From the NCBI GenBank assembly GCA_009885825.1, contig VFJY01000032.1, positions 1 to 64,000 on the forward strand: a stretch of DNA of 64,000 nt, read 5' to 3'. Of the stretch, positions 1 through 8,584 are shown piece by piece. Position 1 is the stretch's first letter; every line of letters begins with the position of its first letter. This stretch comes from Rhodobiaceae bacterium. Lineage in GTDB: Bacteria; Pseudomonadota; Alphaproteobacteria; Rhizobiales; Aestuariivirgaceae. The notes beneath the pieces were generated by a model. The model ran no database searches. It was not told where the DNA came from and saw nothing but the letters and a program-made list of their open reading frames with translations. The position numbers and the translations under genes were made by a program.

Positions 1-481
1 CCGCGCCAACAAATCCAACCGGAAAGGCCGCGATGGCTGCGGGCTTTGGCCCACCAGCGTCGATCATCTCGAGCAGCGCAAAAAGGGCGGTGGGTGCATT
101 GCCGATGGCGACCAGAGCTCCTGCCAGGTGTGGCATCCACAGGTCAACCGCGGCAGCGGACCGGGTTGTTTGTTTTTCGATTGCGATTTCGCTTGCACGG
201 GGATCGCTCAGCGTACAGATGATATCAAGGGTCTTGTCGATAACGCCGTGGCGCAGCAGTTCAGCATCTGCCAAAACCGGCTTGGAGAGCGCCGTGGCGG
301 CTGCTTCAACAAAATCTTCTGATATCCGTAATTCACCAACGATATCTGTCATGCCACAGGCATGAATGATGCGGACAGCGAGATCATGGGCATTGGCCGT
401 TATGCCCGAAAGATCAGCCTCGGCTCTGATGATAGCAAATGACTTTTGATAAATCGCTGCCGGATCTCGGATATGGTCCAT
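1..481 (-). CDS. cobH: Precorrin-8X methylmutase CobH (partial, runs off left edge)
   Basis: The reverse strand is open from ATG at 481 to the window edge and gives the first 160 residues. CobH moves the C-11 methyl to C-12, turning precorrin-8X into hydrogenobyrinate in the aerobic cobalamin pathway. The N-terminal part carries the family motif HACGMTDI (about residues 40-47), whose His is the expected catalytic residue, and a later GNAPTALF stretch that also fits CobH/CbiC. The start ATG overlaps the stop of cbiX (ATGA), so the two are probably translationally coupled. The C-terminus is outside the window. Confidence 0.93.
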   Translation of the reverse strand, partial: MDHIRDPAAIYQKSFAIIRAEADLSGITANAHDLAVRIIHACGMTDIVGELRISEDFVEAAATALSKPVLADAELLRHGVIDKTLDIICTLSDPRASEIAIEKQTTRSAAAVDLWMPHLAGALVAIGNAPTALFALLEMIDAGGPKPAAIAAFPVGFVGA

Positions 482-1536
482 CACGTCTTCTTCATGCTTA
501 GCGGTCCCAAGGGGTGCTTGGCGTGTGGGTAGGGCGCATGGGTGTGCCCGTGTTCATGATCGTGGGTATGTGGATGATCATGTTTGGGCGGCAGGTTTTT
601 CAGCTCAAACGGCCCCGCCTGGCAGGCTCCGGTGCAATTGCCATCGCAAAGCTTGCAGTCAGCGGCTGTGCCAATGCCTTCCACGTGGTGATGGTGGCTT
701 TCCTGCACGGCGCCCACCTCCGCCTCAAAGCCCAGAACCTGTGTGCGGTATTTGCACATCTGGCAATTCATCGCGATATCGCCCGTCAGGATCTGTTCGA
801 TGCGCTCAACGAATGTGTCGATGACTTCGGGATGATCATTCAAATAGGCCGCCTTGATGAACTCAATTTCAGGATGGCGGGCTGCCACAATGTCAGTTGC
901 GGCATAAATGCGCTGCACCAGAATTCCGGTAAAGAGAAAATAGGGAAACACGACAATGCGTTTGTAGCCAAGCCGCGTTGCATGTTCGAGAGCGGGGTCA
1001 ACCAATGGGAAAGTTACGCCAGAGTAAGCTGTTTCGGCCCAGCCAAAGCCAAAACCTTCCCACAGAATGCGGGTAACTTTGGATACGTTGGAGTTTGCGT
1101 CGGGGTCAGAAGCGCCGCGGCCAACGACAACCAGAAGCGTTTCATGGATGGGAACTTTTGAAGGTGACACATCGAGCGCCTGCTGAATCCGGTCGCCGGC
1201 GGCCCGCATCATCTTGGGGTCAATGCCAAGTTCCTTGCCATAATCTATTTTGAGGTCGTTCTGGGCGGCATAGGTGTTGAGTACGGAAGGAATATCATTC
1301 TTGGCGTGGCCTGCGGCAAACAGCATTCCAGGTACTGCGAGCACCCGTTCGACGCCCTGGGATTTCAATGAATCAAGGCCTGTTCGAATGATGGGCGTGG
1401 CAAACTCAAGATAGCCATATTCAACCGCGTATTGCGGCATGCGCCGCTTCAAATGTTCAGCGAGAACCGCAAATTCAGTTACCGCCTGCTTGTTCCTGCT
1501 GCCGTGGCCACATAGCATGACGCCCAGTTTTGTCAT
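481..1536 (-). CDS. cbiX: Sirohydrochlorin cobaltochelatase CbiX, long form with Cys/His-rich tail
   Basis: This 351-residue protein has two CbiX-like halves. The first has HGSRN near residue 11 and a GHAKNDIP motif; the second starts near residue 135 with GRGASDPD. The C-terminal 95 residues contain MNCQMC, matching the MXCXXC motif described for the Fe-S centre of Bacillus megaterium CbiX, then an HHHH run, a CKLCDGNCTGAC cluster and many HDH/HTH repeats. The known family role is cobalt insertion into sirohydrochlorin. Coupled to cobH by ATGA. It coexists with CobN, the late cobalt inserter, so its exact metal or substrate is uncertain. The GGAAGG ribosome binding site lies inside a predicted hairpin. 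Confidence 0.88.
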   Translation of the reverse strand: MTKLGVMLCGHGSRNKQAVTEFAVLAEHLKRRMPQYAVEYGYLEFATPIIRTGLDSLKSQGVERVLAVPGMLFAAGHAKNDIPSVLNTYAAQNDLKIDYGKELGIDPKMMRAAGDRIQQALDVSPSKVPIHETLLVVVGRGASDPDANSNVSKVTRILWEGFGFGWAETAYSGVTFPLVDPALEHATRLGYKRIVVFPYFLFTGILVQRIYAATDIVAARHPEIEFIKAAYLNDHPEVIDTFVERIEQILTGDIAMNCQMCKYRTQVLGFEAEVGAVQESHHHHVEGIGTAADCKLCDGNCTGACQAGPFELKNLPPKHDHPHTHDHEHGHTHAPYPHAKHPLGPLSMKKT

Positions 1537-1655
1537 TGTTCCTGCCTTCCAAAACGCAGCATTGTCCGAAAACGGACACGGAAGGCAGCTCCAGCTTTGG
1601 CCCCCTTCTGGGTCGGCCGCACTGGAATAGCTTTCAGTCCCTCAAGGGGAACGCT
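1537..1655 (-). promoter_or_regulatory. Cobalamin-riboswitch-like leader of cbiX with RBS-sequestering hairpin
   Basis: Read on the minus strand, about 1584-1652 resembles the P3-P6 part of the canonical riboswitch at 8585-8765: a GGGACTGAAAGC-type junction, CGACCCA, GGGGCCAAA and GCTGCC in the same order and similar spacing. The long-range pair TCCAG/CTGGA takes the place of CACGGT/ACCGTG, a compensatory change. No B12 box (GCCACTG) follows. Instead CTGCCTTCC (1580-1588) can pair perfectly with GGAAGGCAG (1542-1550), which holds the Shine-Dalgarno sequence of cbiX. A nested TGTCCG/CGGACA hairpin (1563-1578) fills the loop. Function is inferred from sequence only. Confidence 0.55.
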
Positions 1656-1710
1656 GCTGAAGCATGTGTTCTAGGGCAACGGCGCTTGCGCAACAAGGCT
1701 GGAAACGAAT

Positions 1711-2340
1711 ATGATTGGCGAAAAGGCGGCAATCATGGAAACGGTCAAATTCACCCAGATGAAGGACGGCGACCGCGAGGATTATGCCTTCCTCAACGCC
1801 CATGAAACGGACTATGCGGCTGGAACAGCAGATCGGCTGCTAACCGCCATGGTTGATCTCGACAAGTCCTTGTCGGGCTACAAAATCACTAGGTTTGGTC
1901 ATTCACTGCAATGCGCCACACGGGCTTGGCATGATGGCGCGGATTTGGATTGGGTTGTTTCTGCGCTGCTGCATGATGTTGGCGACATTTATGCGCCCTA
2001 TAATCATGATGAATATGCCGCCACAATTCTGAAGCCATTTGTGCGCGAACAATGCGCTTGGGTTGTGCAGACCCATGGCGATTTCCAGATAGTGTATTAT
2101 GCCCATCATGTCGGTGGCAATCCTGATAAGCGGGAAGCTTTTCGCGATAATCCCTATTTCGATGACTGCGCTGCGTTTTGTGAAAAGTGGGATCAAACAA
2201 GCTTTGATCCGGATTACGAGACCAGGCCGCTCGCGTTTTTTGCGCCCATGGTGCGCGAAGTGTTTGCGCGAAAGGCCTATGATCCTTCAGTGATCAACAA
2301 AGGCGTGCGGATGCCATTGACTGGGGTGGCGCGAAGCTAA
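1711..2340 (+). CDS. HD-domain phosphohydrolase/oxygenase-like protein
   Basis: A 209-residue protein with an HD-domain signature: H64, the paired His-Asp in LLHDVGD (88-89), H99 in YNHDEYA, and later TH and HH pairs. The arrangement fits COG4341-type predicted HD hydrolases. That group also includes PhnZ-like mixed-valence di-iron oxygenases, so phosphohydrolase activity should not be assumed. It could start at 1711 or at the ATG at 1735, which has AAGGCGG just upstream. It points against the flanking cobalamin genes and its stop overlaps that of cobO by 4 bp. No link to cobalamin is visible beyond position. Confidence 0.75.
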   Translation: MIGEKAAIMETVKFTQMKDGDREDYAFLNAHETDYAAGTADRLLTAMVDLDKSLSGYKITRFGHSLQCATRAWHDGADLDWVVSALLHDVGDIYAPYNHDEYAATILKPFVREQCAWVVQTHGDFQIVYYAHHVGGNPDKREAFRDNPYFDDCAAFCEKWDQTSFDPDYETRPLAFFAPMVREVFARKAYDPSVINKGVRMPLTGVARS

Positions 2341-2945
2341 AACTCAATGCCTGCTTGCGCCTTAACGCCAGAACGGAAAGGGTGCTTGATCAGTTCCATT
2401 TCAGTCACCAGATCAGCGATTTCGATCAGTTCTTCCTTGGCATTGCGGCCTGTGATGACGATGTGTTTGTCAGCGGGGCGGTTTTTCAAGACTTCGAGAA
2501 CCTCTGCCAAAGGCAGATAGTCATAACGCAATACGATGTTAAGCTCGTCGAGCAGCACCATCTTGTAACTCGGATCGGCGATCAGGCGCTTGGCTTCCTC
2601 CCAGCCTTCCCGGGCATGGGCGATGTCGCGGTTGATGTCCTGGGTTTCCCAGGTAAAGCCTTCGCCCATCGCCTTGATGGTCACCAGTTCCGGGAATTTT
2701 TCCAGAACCGTGCGCTCGCCGGTTCCCCATGAGCCTTTGACAAACTGGATGACGCCAGATCGAAGCCCATGACCCACATGGCGGAACACCATGCCGAAGG
2801 CTGCGGTGGATTTGCCCTTGCCCTTGCCGGTGTGGACAATGAGCAGGCCACGCTCAATGGTTTTGCCAGCCATGATCTTGTCGCGGGCGGCTTTTTTCTT
2901 GGCCATTTTTTCATGATGGCGGGCGGCGTCGATGTCTTCGGTCAT
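2337..2945 (-). CDS. cobO: Cob(I)yrinic acid a,c-diamide adenosyltransferase CobO/BtuR
   Basis: This 202-residue protein transfers the 5'-deoxyadenosyl group of ATP to the reduced corrinoid cobalt. The P-loop HTGKGKGKST sits at residues 38-47, followed by the CobA/CobO pattern with a VLLDELN Walker B-like stretch in the middle. An N-terminal basic helix precedes the core, as in other CobO proteins. Its ATG overlaps the cobN stop (ATGA), placing it last in cbtB-cbtA-cobW-cobN-cobO. Confidence 0.95.
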   Translation of the reverse strand: MTEDIDAARHHEKMAKKKAARDKIMAGKTIERGLLIVHTGKGKGKSTAAFGMVFRHVGHGLRSGVIQFVKGSWGTGERTVLEKFPELVTIKAMGEGFTWETQDINRDIAHAREGWEEAKRLIADPSYKMVLLDELNIVLRYDYLPLAEVLEVLKNRPADKHIVITGRNAKEELIEIADLVTEMELIKHPFRSGVKAQAGIEF

Positions 2946-5900
2946 TGCTGCAATTCCTTCAGGAGATCATAAGCTGAATTGAGGCGTGGTGTCCAAAGGC
3001 CACGGGTCGCGGCCTCCTCGAAACGCTGGGCGATTTCCTTCAGCGCCGCCGGGTTGTTGGCCTCAATGAACTTGCGGGTTTCCTCATCGGCCAGAAACGC
3101 GTCATAGGCTAAATCAAAGTGATGGGTCTTGACCGCACCCGTGGTTGCCGCGAAGGCAAACATATAGTCCACTGTGGCGGCTATCTCGAATGCGCCCTTA
3201 TAGCCGTGGCGCTTTACGCCGCTGATCCACTTGGGGTTCACCACGCGGGATCGCATGACGCGGCCCACTTCTTCTTCAAGAGTCCGGATGACAGGCCGCT
3301 CGGGGCGGGAGTGATCATTATGATAGACGCGGGGCTGTTTGCCAGAGGCTTGTTCAACAGCCGCGGACATGCCGCCCTCAAATTGATAATAGTCATCGCT
3401 GTCGAGCACATCATGCTCGCGGTTGTCCTGGTTGTGGACCACAGCCTCGATGTTCTTGAGGCGGGTTGTGAAGGCGGCCTCGTTTTGCACACCAGGTTCG
3501 CGGGCGCCATAGGCATAGGCGCCCCACGTCACATAGGCTGCCGCCAAATCGGCGCGCGCGCTCCAAATTTTTTCATCAATCAAGGCTTGCAGGCCAGCGC
3601 CATAGGCACCGGGTTTGGAGCCGAAAATGCGATAGCCAGCCATTTGCCTGGCATCGGTTTCCGGGATGCCGGATTTTTGCAGGCTTTTGGTTTCCCCCCT
3701 CATGCGGGTGGCGATGGGGTTGTCCGTCTCGTCTTCATCCAATGCGCCAACGGCGCGCATGGCCTTGTCGAGAAGTTCGATTTGGGCCGGGAATGCATCG
3801 CGGAAGAAACCGGAAATACGGAGTGTGACATCAATTCGCGGGCGGCCGAGTTTTGCGAGGGGAGTGATTTCATACCCGGATACCCGCCAACTTGAAGGTT
3901 CCCACACGGGTTTCGCACCGATAAGAGCGAGGGCTTGAGCGATGTCATCGCCGCCGGTTCGCATGTTTGAAGTGCCCCAGGCTGAAAGGCCGAGGGCCTT
4001 GGGATAGTGGCCAAAGTCCTGAAAATGCCGAATGAGCAGCTCTTCGGCGGATTTCTGGCCGAGGTTCCATGCGGTCGGTGTTGGCACCGTGCGATTGTCG
4101 AGGGAATAGAAGTTGCGGCCCGTCGGCAGCACATCGAGCCGGCCCCGCGTAGGCGCGCCCGATGGACCAGGGGCCACGCGCCTGCCGTCGAGGCCCGCGA
4201 GCAATCCCCTGATTTCGTTGGGGCCGCAGGCGGCGAGAGCGAGGCGGATTTTGGTTTCAATTTCGTGGAGAACCGCGCCACCCCCACTCCCGTCATCCCG
4301 GCGAAAGTCAGGATCCAGCAAATTCGGCTTTCGCCGGGATGATTGAACAAGGAGCGAGGCATAAGTCTCCAGTCTCTCAACCGTGTCACCACAAGTGCGC
4401 CAGGGCGCACTCAGCAATTTCAGCAGTTCGGAGGGTCTCGGACCTTTCCACGTATCACTCATGTTGCAAGTCAGCGGGTCGAAGTCACCAAATCCATAAT
4501 CCTTGGCCAGCGCCCGGATCAGGGATTGATCGCCGCCTTCGCCCGCTCCTCTTGGCACGCGGGTTAGGGCTACGAGCAAATCCGTTTCCTGCTGGCCGGT
4601 GGGAGATGTTCCCAATACATGCAGACCGTCGCGGATCTGGGCTTCCTTGAGGTCGCAGAGATAGGTGTCGAGCTTTGAGAGGTCGCTGTCCTCGTCGCCA
4701 GTGAAGCCTGCATCGATATCAAGGCTGGAACTGCGGGTGAGATTGAGGATATTTTTCTTCAGCGCAGCAATGCGCCGGCGGTCAAGACCGGAAGCGAGAT
4801 AATATTCGTCAACGAGGGCCTCCAAGTCCTTGAGCGGACCGTAGGTCTCAGCGCGCGTGAGGGGTGGTGTCAGGTGATCAATGATCACAGCCGACGTGCG
4901 GCGCTTGGCCTGCGTGCCTTCGCCGGGATCGTTCACGATGAAGGGATAGAGTTGTGGCACAGGGCCGTGGGCAATTTCAGGAAAGCACTCCTCGCTCAGG
5001 CCATTGGCTTTGCCGGGCAACCATTCCAGATTTCCATGCTTGCCGTTGTGGATAGTCGCTTGGGCCCCAAACACATGGCGCAACCAGAAATAGAACGCCA
5101 GATAGCCATGGGGCGGCACGAGTGACGCATCATGGTAGGTCGCCTTAGGATCAATGTTGTAGCCGCGAGCGGGCTGTATGGCGACGGCCACATTGCCGTA
5201 GGTTTGAATCGCAAGGTGGAATGCGCCTTGGCGGTATAACGGGTCGGCTTCCGGAATTCCCCACTGGGAAGAAATTTTTTCCCGGACCTTATGGGGCAGG
5301 AGCGAGAACTGCCTGCGATAGACATCAAGTTCCAGCACATTGTCGTCGCGGTGACGCGAAGACGCCAAGGAGAAGATCAGATCATTGCCACTGCGTGGCA
5401 ATTCTCCGGTGTCAAAACCCGCGGCCTGCATGGCCAGCAGAATTGCTATTGTGCTGGCGGGTGTGTCATAGCCAACGCCATTGGCGATGCGGCCATCCTT
5501 GTTCGGATAGTTGGCAAGCACAATGGCGGCTTTTCGTTCGGATGCTGGTGTATGGCGCAAGCCGATCCAGTTTGCCGCAAGATCGGCCACATACGTCACG
5601 CGATCGCCCATTGGCTTGTAGGTTACAATCCTGCACTGGGTGGCTTCGTGGAAATGGCTGTCACTCTTGAAAGAAATTGCGCGTGAATGAATGCGGCCGT
5701 CGAGTTCCGGCAAAACCACGTTCATGGCGAGGTCACGGGAGCCCAATCCTTGCGCGCTATTGCGCCAGTTGTTTTCAGTTGCTGAAGCCAGAATGACCTG
5801 CAGCACGGGGCAATCATAGACAGCGAGCGGATCGCCGGAAGAGGTGGCAAAGGACGTAGCATTGAGCAGAAGGCTTGGTTTGCGCTGGCCGAGGGTTTCA

Positions 5901-6610
5901 TGAATGAAAGCTGCGCTTGCCGCATCTTTCAGGCTGCTCACAAAAATTGCGACGCAGCCAATATCACGTTCTGCGAGCGCGTCAACGAGGGCGTCGATAG
6001 GCGCTGTTTGCGCGCCCTCTATGACTGAACGATAGAATATGATCCCAGACGCAAAGTCGTGGTGGGCGCGGGTATCCCTGTAAATGCCCACAGGTTGCAG
6101 AGGTTCAGCGGGGACCGGAATTTCTGTGCCGTCCAGCAGATGCCTGCAATAGTCCAGGAATTTCAGGGCATTGGGTTGACCGCCAGTCACGAGGTAGCCG
6201 CGCAGTCTTTCGCAGTCGCCCAGCGGCAAAGTTGAGCGGCTGGTCAGCTCGGCGTCTGGCTGGCTGTCTCCTGGAAGCACGGCCAACATGATGTTGTTTG
6301 CTTTGGCCATGGCTTCGATTTGATCAAGTCCGTATGGCCAATAGCTTGCGCCGCCGAGCAAGCGCAGAACAATTAGCCGCGAGTGCGCAAGGGTTTTCTC
6401 GATATAGAGATCAACCGAAAGCGGATGTTGCAACCCCAGGAAATTTGCAAGCCTGAGAGTGATGACGGATGTTCCATCGAAGGCGCTTGCAAGGGATGCA
6501 ATCTCGCTGTCAGCTGCAGTTAGAACGACGATGTCGGCGGGTGACTGCTTGAGATCAACGGCATCCGCTGCCCCTTCGATAGTCCCGCTCGTCGTTGCCA
6601 GTAGGTGCAT
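2942..6610 (-). CDS. cobN: Aerobic cobaltochelatase subunit CobN
   Basis: At 1222 residues this is the large porphyrin-binding subunit of CobNST, related to magnesium chelatase ChlH/BchH. It binds hydrogenobyrinate a,c-diamide for ATP-driven cobalt insertion. Conserved blocks include HGKHGNLEWLPGK near the middle and WGTSNMRTGGDDIAQAL with the following SSWRVSGYEITPL in the C-terminal third. CobS and CobT are not in the window. Residues about 757-773 (SRRKPNLLDPDFRRDD) are encoded by a palindromic repeat that keeps the frame open and look foreign to the family. The start overlaps the cobW stop by one base. Confidence 0.95.
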   Translation of the reverse strand: MHLLATTSGTIEGAADAVDLKQSPADIVVLTAADSEIASLASAFDGTSVITLRLANFLGLQHPLSVDLYIEKTLAHSRLIVLRLLGGASYWPYGLDQIEAMAKANNIMLAVLPGDSQPDAELTSRSTLPLGDCERLRGYLVTGGQPNALKFLDYCRHLLDGTEIPVPAEPLQPVGIYRDTRAHHDFASGIIFYRSVIEGAQTAPIDALVDALAERDIGCVAIFVSSLKDAASAAFIHETLGQRKPSLLLNATSFATSSGDPLAVYDCPVLQVILASATENNWRNSAQGLGSRDLAMNVVLPELDGRIHSRAISFKSDSHFHEATQCRIVTYKPMGDRVTYVADLAANWIGLRHTPASERKAAIVLANYPNKDGRIANGVGYDTPASTIAILLAMQAAGFDTGELPRSGNDLIFSLASSRHRDDNVLELDVYRRQFSLLPHKVREKISSQWGIPEADPLYRQGAFHLAIQTYGNVAVAIQPARGYNIDPKATYHDASLVPPHGYLAFYFWLRHVFGAQATIHNGKHGNLEWLPGKANGLSEECFPEIAHGPVPQLYPFIVNDPGEGTQAKRRTSAVIIDHLTPPLTRAETYGPLKDLEALVDEYYLASGLDRRRIAALKKNILNLTRSSSLDIDAGFTGDEDSDLSKLDTYLCDLKEAQIRDGLHVLGTSPTGQQETDLLVALTRVPRGAGEGGDQSLIRALAKDYGFGDFDPLTCNMSDTWKGPRPSELLKLLSAPWRTCGDTVERLETYASLLVQSSRRKPNLLDPDFRRDDGSGGGAVLHEIETKIRLALAACGPNEIRGLLAGLDGRRVAPGPSGAPTRGRLDVLPTGRNFYSLDNRTVPTPTAWNLGQKSAEELLIRHFQDFGHYPKALGLSAWGTSNMRTGGDDIAQALALIGAKPVWEPSSWRVSGYEITPLAKLGRPRIDVTLRISGFFRDAFPAQIELLDKAMRAVGALDEDETDNPIATRMRGETKSLQKSGIPETDARQMAGYRIFGSKPGAYGAGLQALIDEKIWSARADLAAAYVTWGAYAYGAREPGVQNEAAFTTRLKNIEAVVHNQDNREHDVLDSDDYYQFEGGMSAAVEQASGKQPRVYHNDHSRPERPVIRTLEEEVGRVMRSRVVNPKWISGVKRHGYKGAFEIAATVDYMFAFAATTGAVKTHHFDLAYDAFLADEETRKFIEANNPAALKEIAQRFEEAATRGLWTPRLNSAYDLLKELQQ
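4293..4342. repeat. Palindromic element inserted in frame within cobN
   Basis: Two perfect 15-bp arms, 4293-4307 and 4328-4342, are inverted repeats built on TCATCCCGGCGAAAG with a 20-bp spacer. The arm type (GTCATCCCGGCGAAAG) is familiar as a dispersed intergenic palindrome in Alphaproteobacteria. Here it is translated on the minus strand as about 17 residues of CobN without breaking the frame. A related half-copy (GTCATTCCGGCGAAAG) lies in the noncoding stretch near 48517-48532. Confidence 0.8.
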
Positions 6611-7647
6611 CAGCCTCTTAATGCCGTTGTGATTGCTTGTTCGTTCATCCCCTTTACACCAATCACCACGAGTCTGGTTGCGCGAATTTCAGTGTCATTC
6701 CAAGGCCGGTCGAAATAGCTGCTGAGGCGTGGGCCCACGGCCTGAATGAGAAGCCGCGAGTTTGAGCTTGCGATGCTTGCAAAGCCCTTGAGCCGCAAAA
6801 TCGTGCTGTCTTGGATGACGCTGGAAATGCGGGTAAGCAGCGCATTCTTGTTTTCTACTTCGCCGAGGGCGATTGTGAAGCTGATGAAATCATCGTGGTC
6901 ATGCTGTTCCTCACCCTCCATCTCATGGGTTGACAACCGGTTCGCCATATCAGTTTCGGATTGGGCGTTAAGGCCAAGAAGGGCTGAAATATCGAGCTTG
7001 CCATGCTGGCTGTGAATGATGCGTGTGCCTTTGCGAATTTTAGCTTCGAGGGTTTGTGTGAGATCGGCTGTTTCGGCCGCGCTCAACAAATCAGTTTTGT
7101 TGATGATCACCATGTCGGCGCAGTTCAACTGGTCGTTGAAGAGTTCCGCGATGGGGTTTTCGTGTTCAAGGTTGGGATCGGCTTTGCGCATGGCCTGGAT
7201 GGTTTCCTCATCGTCAGCGTAGCGGCCTTCCGAATTGGCCTTGCCATCAATCACGGCTACCACGCCATCAACGGTGACGCGCGATGAAATCTCAGGCCAA
7301 CTGAAGGCGCGAACGAGGGGTTGCGGCAGGGCAAGGCCGGAGGTTTCAATGACGATGTGATCGAATGGGGCAGGGCGATCCAGCAGCTTCTTCATGGTTG
7401 GCACAAAATCATCGGCCACGGTGCAGCAGATGCAGCCATTGGCCAGTTCGATGACGTCTTCTTGCCTGCAAACAGCTTCGCCGCAGCCTTTCAAAACTTC
7501 GCCATCAACACCCACATCGCCAAACTCGTTGATGATCAGGGCAATTCTGCGGCCATTGGCGTTTTCCAGCATATGGCGGATGAGGGTGGTCTTACCGGCC
7601 CCGAGGAAGCCGGTAATGATTGTTGTCGGAATTTTTGCGAGACTCAT
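6610..7647 (-). CDS. cobW: CobW-family GTPase / metallochaperone
   Basis: This 345-residue G3E GTPase has Walker A GFLGAGKTT (13-21), the family CxCC metal motif GCICC (71-75), NKTD for guanine specificity, and the CobW C-terminal domain. A short acidic/His segment (EEQHDHDD) precedes the C-terminal domain. CobW proteins are thought to deliver Co(II) in aerobic cobalamin synthesis. It sits between cbtA and cobN, overlapping cbtA by 4 bp and cobN by 1 bp, which fits delivery of cobalt from the transporter to CobNST. Confidence 0.94.
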   Translation of the reverse strand: MSLAKIPTTIITGFLGAGKTTLIRHMLENANGRRIALIINEFGDVGVDGEVLKGCGEAVCRQEDVIELANGCICCTVADDFVPTMKKLLDRPAPFDHIVIETSGLALPQPLVRAFSWPEISSRVTVDGVVAVIDGKANSEGRYADDEETIQAMRKADPNLEHENPIAELFNDQLNCADMVIINKTDLLSAAETADLTQTLEAKIRKGTRIIHSQHGKLDISALLGLNAQSETDMANRLSTHEMEGEEQHDHDDFISFTIALGEVENKNALLTRISSVIQDSTILRLKGFASIASSNSRLLIQAVGPRLSSYFDRPWNDTEIRATRLVVIGVKGMNEQAITTALRG

Positions 7648-8348
7648 GTGGCGTAAATCTCTTTGGAGAAGCGCTCAGTTGCCAGTCCGAGGAACAATCC
7701 AATCAGGCTCCACAACACGGCTGAGGCCGCAATGGTGTTTGCGGCAAAGCTTGCGGCAAGACCAGCGGGCACCGCCGTTTCATGGGTGGGCGGTTGAGGC
7801 GCACCAATGATGTGGGGCAGGGCGATAAGAGCGACCGCTGCGGCCAGCCAGGGCAGTTCGCGCCTTTTGGCAATCAGGAATATCCCGGCCCCCGTGGCGA
7901 TGATTGTTGCCACCCACCAAATCTGGCGTGAAACCAAATCGCCAGCCGGCATACCCGGCAGTTCGGGAGCAAGCCCGGCACCGGGTGCAACTGTTACCGC
8001 CAGAAAACCGCACATGCCCCAGACCAAACCATTCCGGGGGGTTATGGGAAGTCCGGTGAGCAGGGAAACGCCTGCCAGCATGACGGCAAAAGCAGCGCCT
8101 GTGATGACGGATGCGAGTGTTGTCGAGAATGTGCGTTGCCATCCGTCATTGGGGGCCCATTCTTCGGCTGCATGTTCGTGTTGTGATGGCGTTCCTGCCG
8201 CGTGCTCGTGGGCTGCAGGTTTGGCCGCGTTTTCGAAAACTTCGGCAGCGAGAATTAATGGCGTGGTTCGCACGTGCTGAATGCCACCATAGATAAAGCC
8301 AGCCGCCATTCCCGCGATGAGTGCCGCGAGCACAAGCCTTCCAATCAT
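7644..8348 (-). CDS. cbtA: Cobalt transporter subunit CbtA
   Basis: A 234-residue membrane protein with about five to six hydrophobic segments. The first is at residues 3-22, followed by a His-rich loop (AAHEHAAGTPSQHEHAAEE, about 47-65) that probably binds metal. Length, layout and position directly after CbtB fit CbtA, a predicted cobalt importer subunit repeatedly found under cobalamin riboswitch control. The ATG overlaps nothing upstream; 18 bp separate it from cbtB. Confidence 0.9.
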   Translation of the reverse strand: MIGRLVLAALIAGMAAGFIYGGIQHVRTTPLILAAEVFENAAKPAAHEHAAGTPSQHEHAAEEWAPNDGWQRTFSTTLASVITGAAFAVMLAGVSLLTGLPITPRNGLVWGMCGFLAVTVAPGAGLAPELPGMPAGDLVSRQIWWVATIIATGAGIFLIAKRRELPWLAAAVALIALPHIIGAPQPPTHETAVPAGLAASFAANTIAASAVLWSLIGLFLGLATERFSKEIYAT

Positions 8349-8366
8349 GATTTTGGTCCCTGATAT

Positions 8367-8543
8367 CTAGTGGCAGGGAAAGCCGATGGAGTGGCGTGTG
8401 TCGTGAGCCGCGTTATGAACAACACCCATGTGAGACATGCCAACCAGGAACACGAGTGAAGCGCCGAGAAACAGGCAAATGGCGCCTGCTGTCACGCGCT
8501 GCGAAACGCTTATAGTTTGGGTTGTTGATTTTACTATGGTCAT
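8367..8543 (-). CDS. cbtB: Cobalt transporter subunit CbtB
   Basis: A 58-residue protein with one membrane segment (about 19-38) and a His-rich C-terminal tail (HMGVVHNAAHDTRH then PCH). This is the usual CbtB architecture. The start at 8543 is chosen because GGAGG lies 6 bases upstream; longer in-frame extensions would run into the riboswitch. It is the first gene of the riboswitch-led operon. Confidence 0.92.
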   Translation of the reverse strand: MTIVKSTTQTISVSQRVTAGAICLFLGASLVFLVGMSHMGVVHNAAHDTRHSIGFPCH

Positions 8544-8584
8544 GGACACCCTCCGTGCGACCGATATGGTTTGGAGCTGAATGC

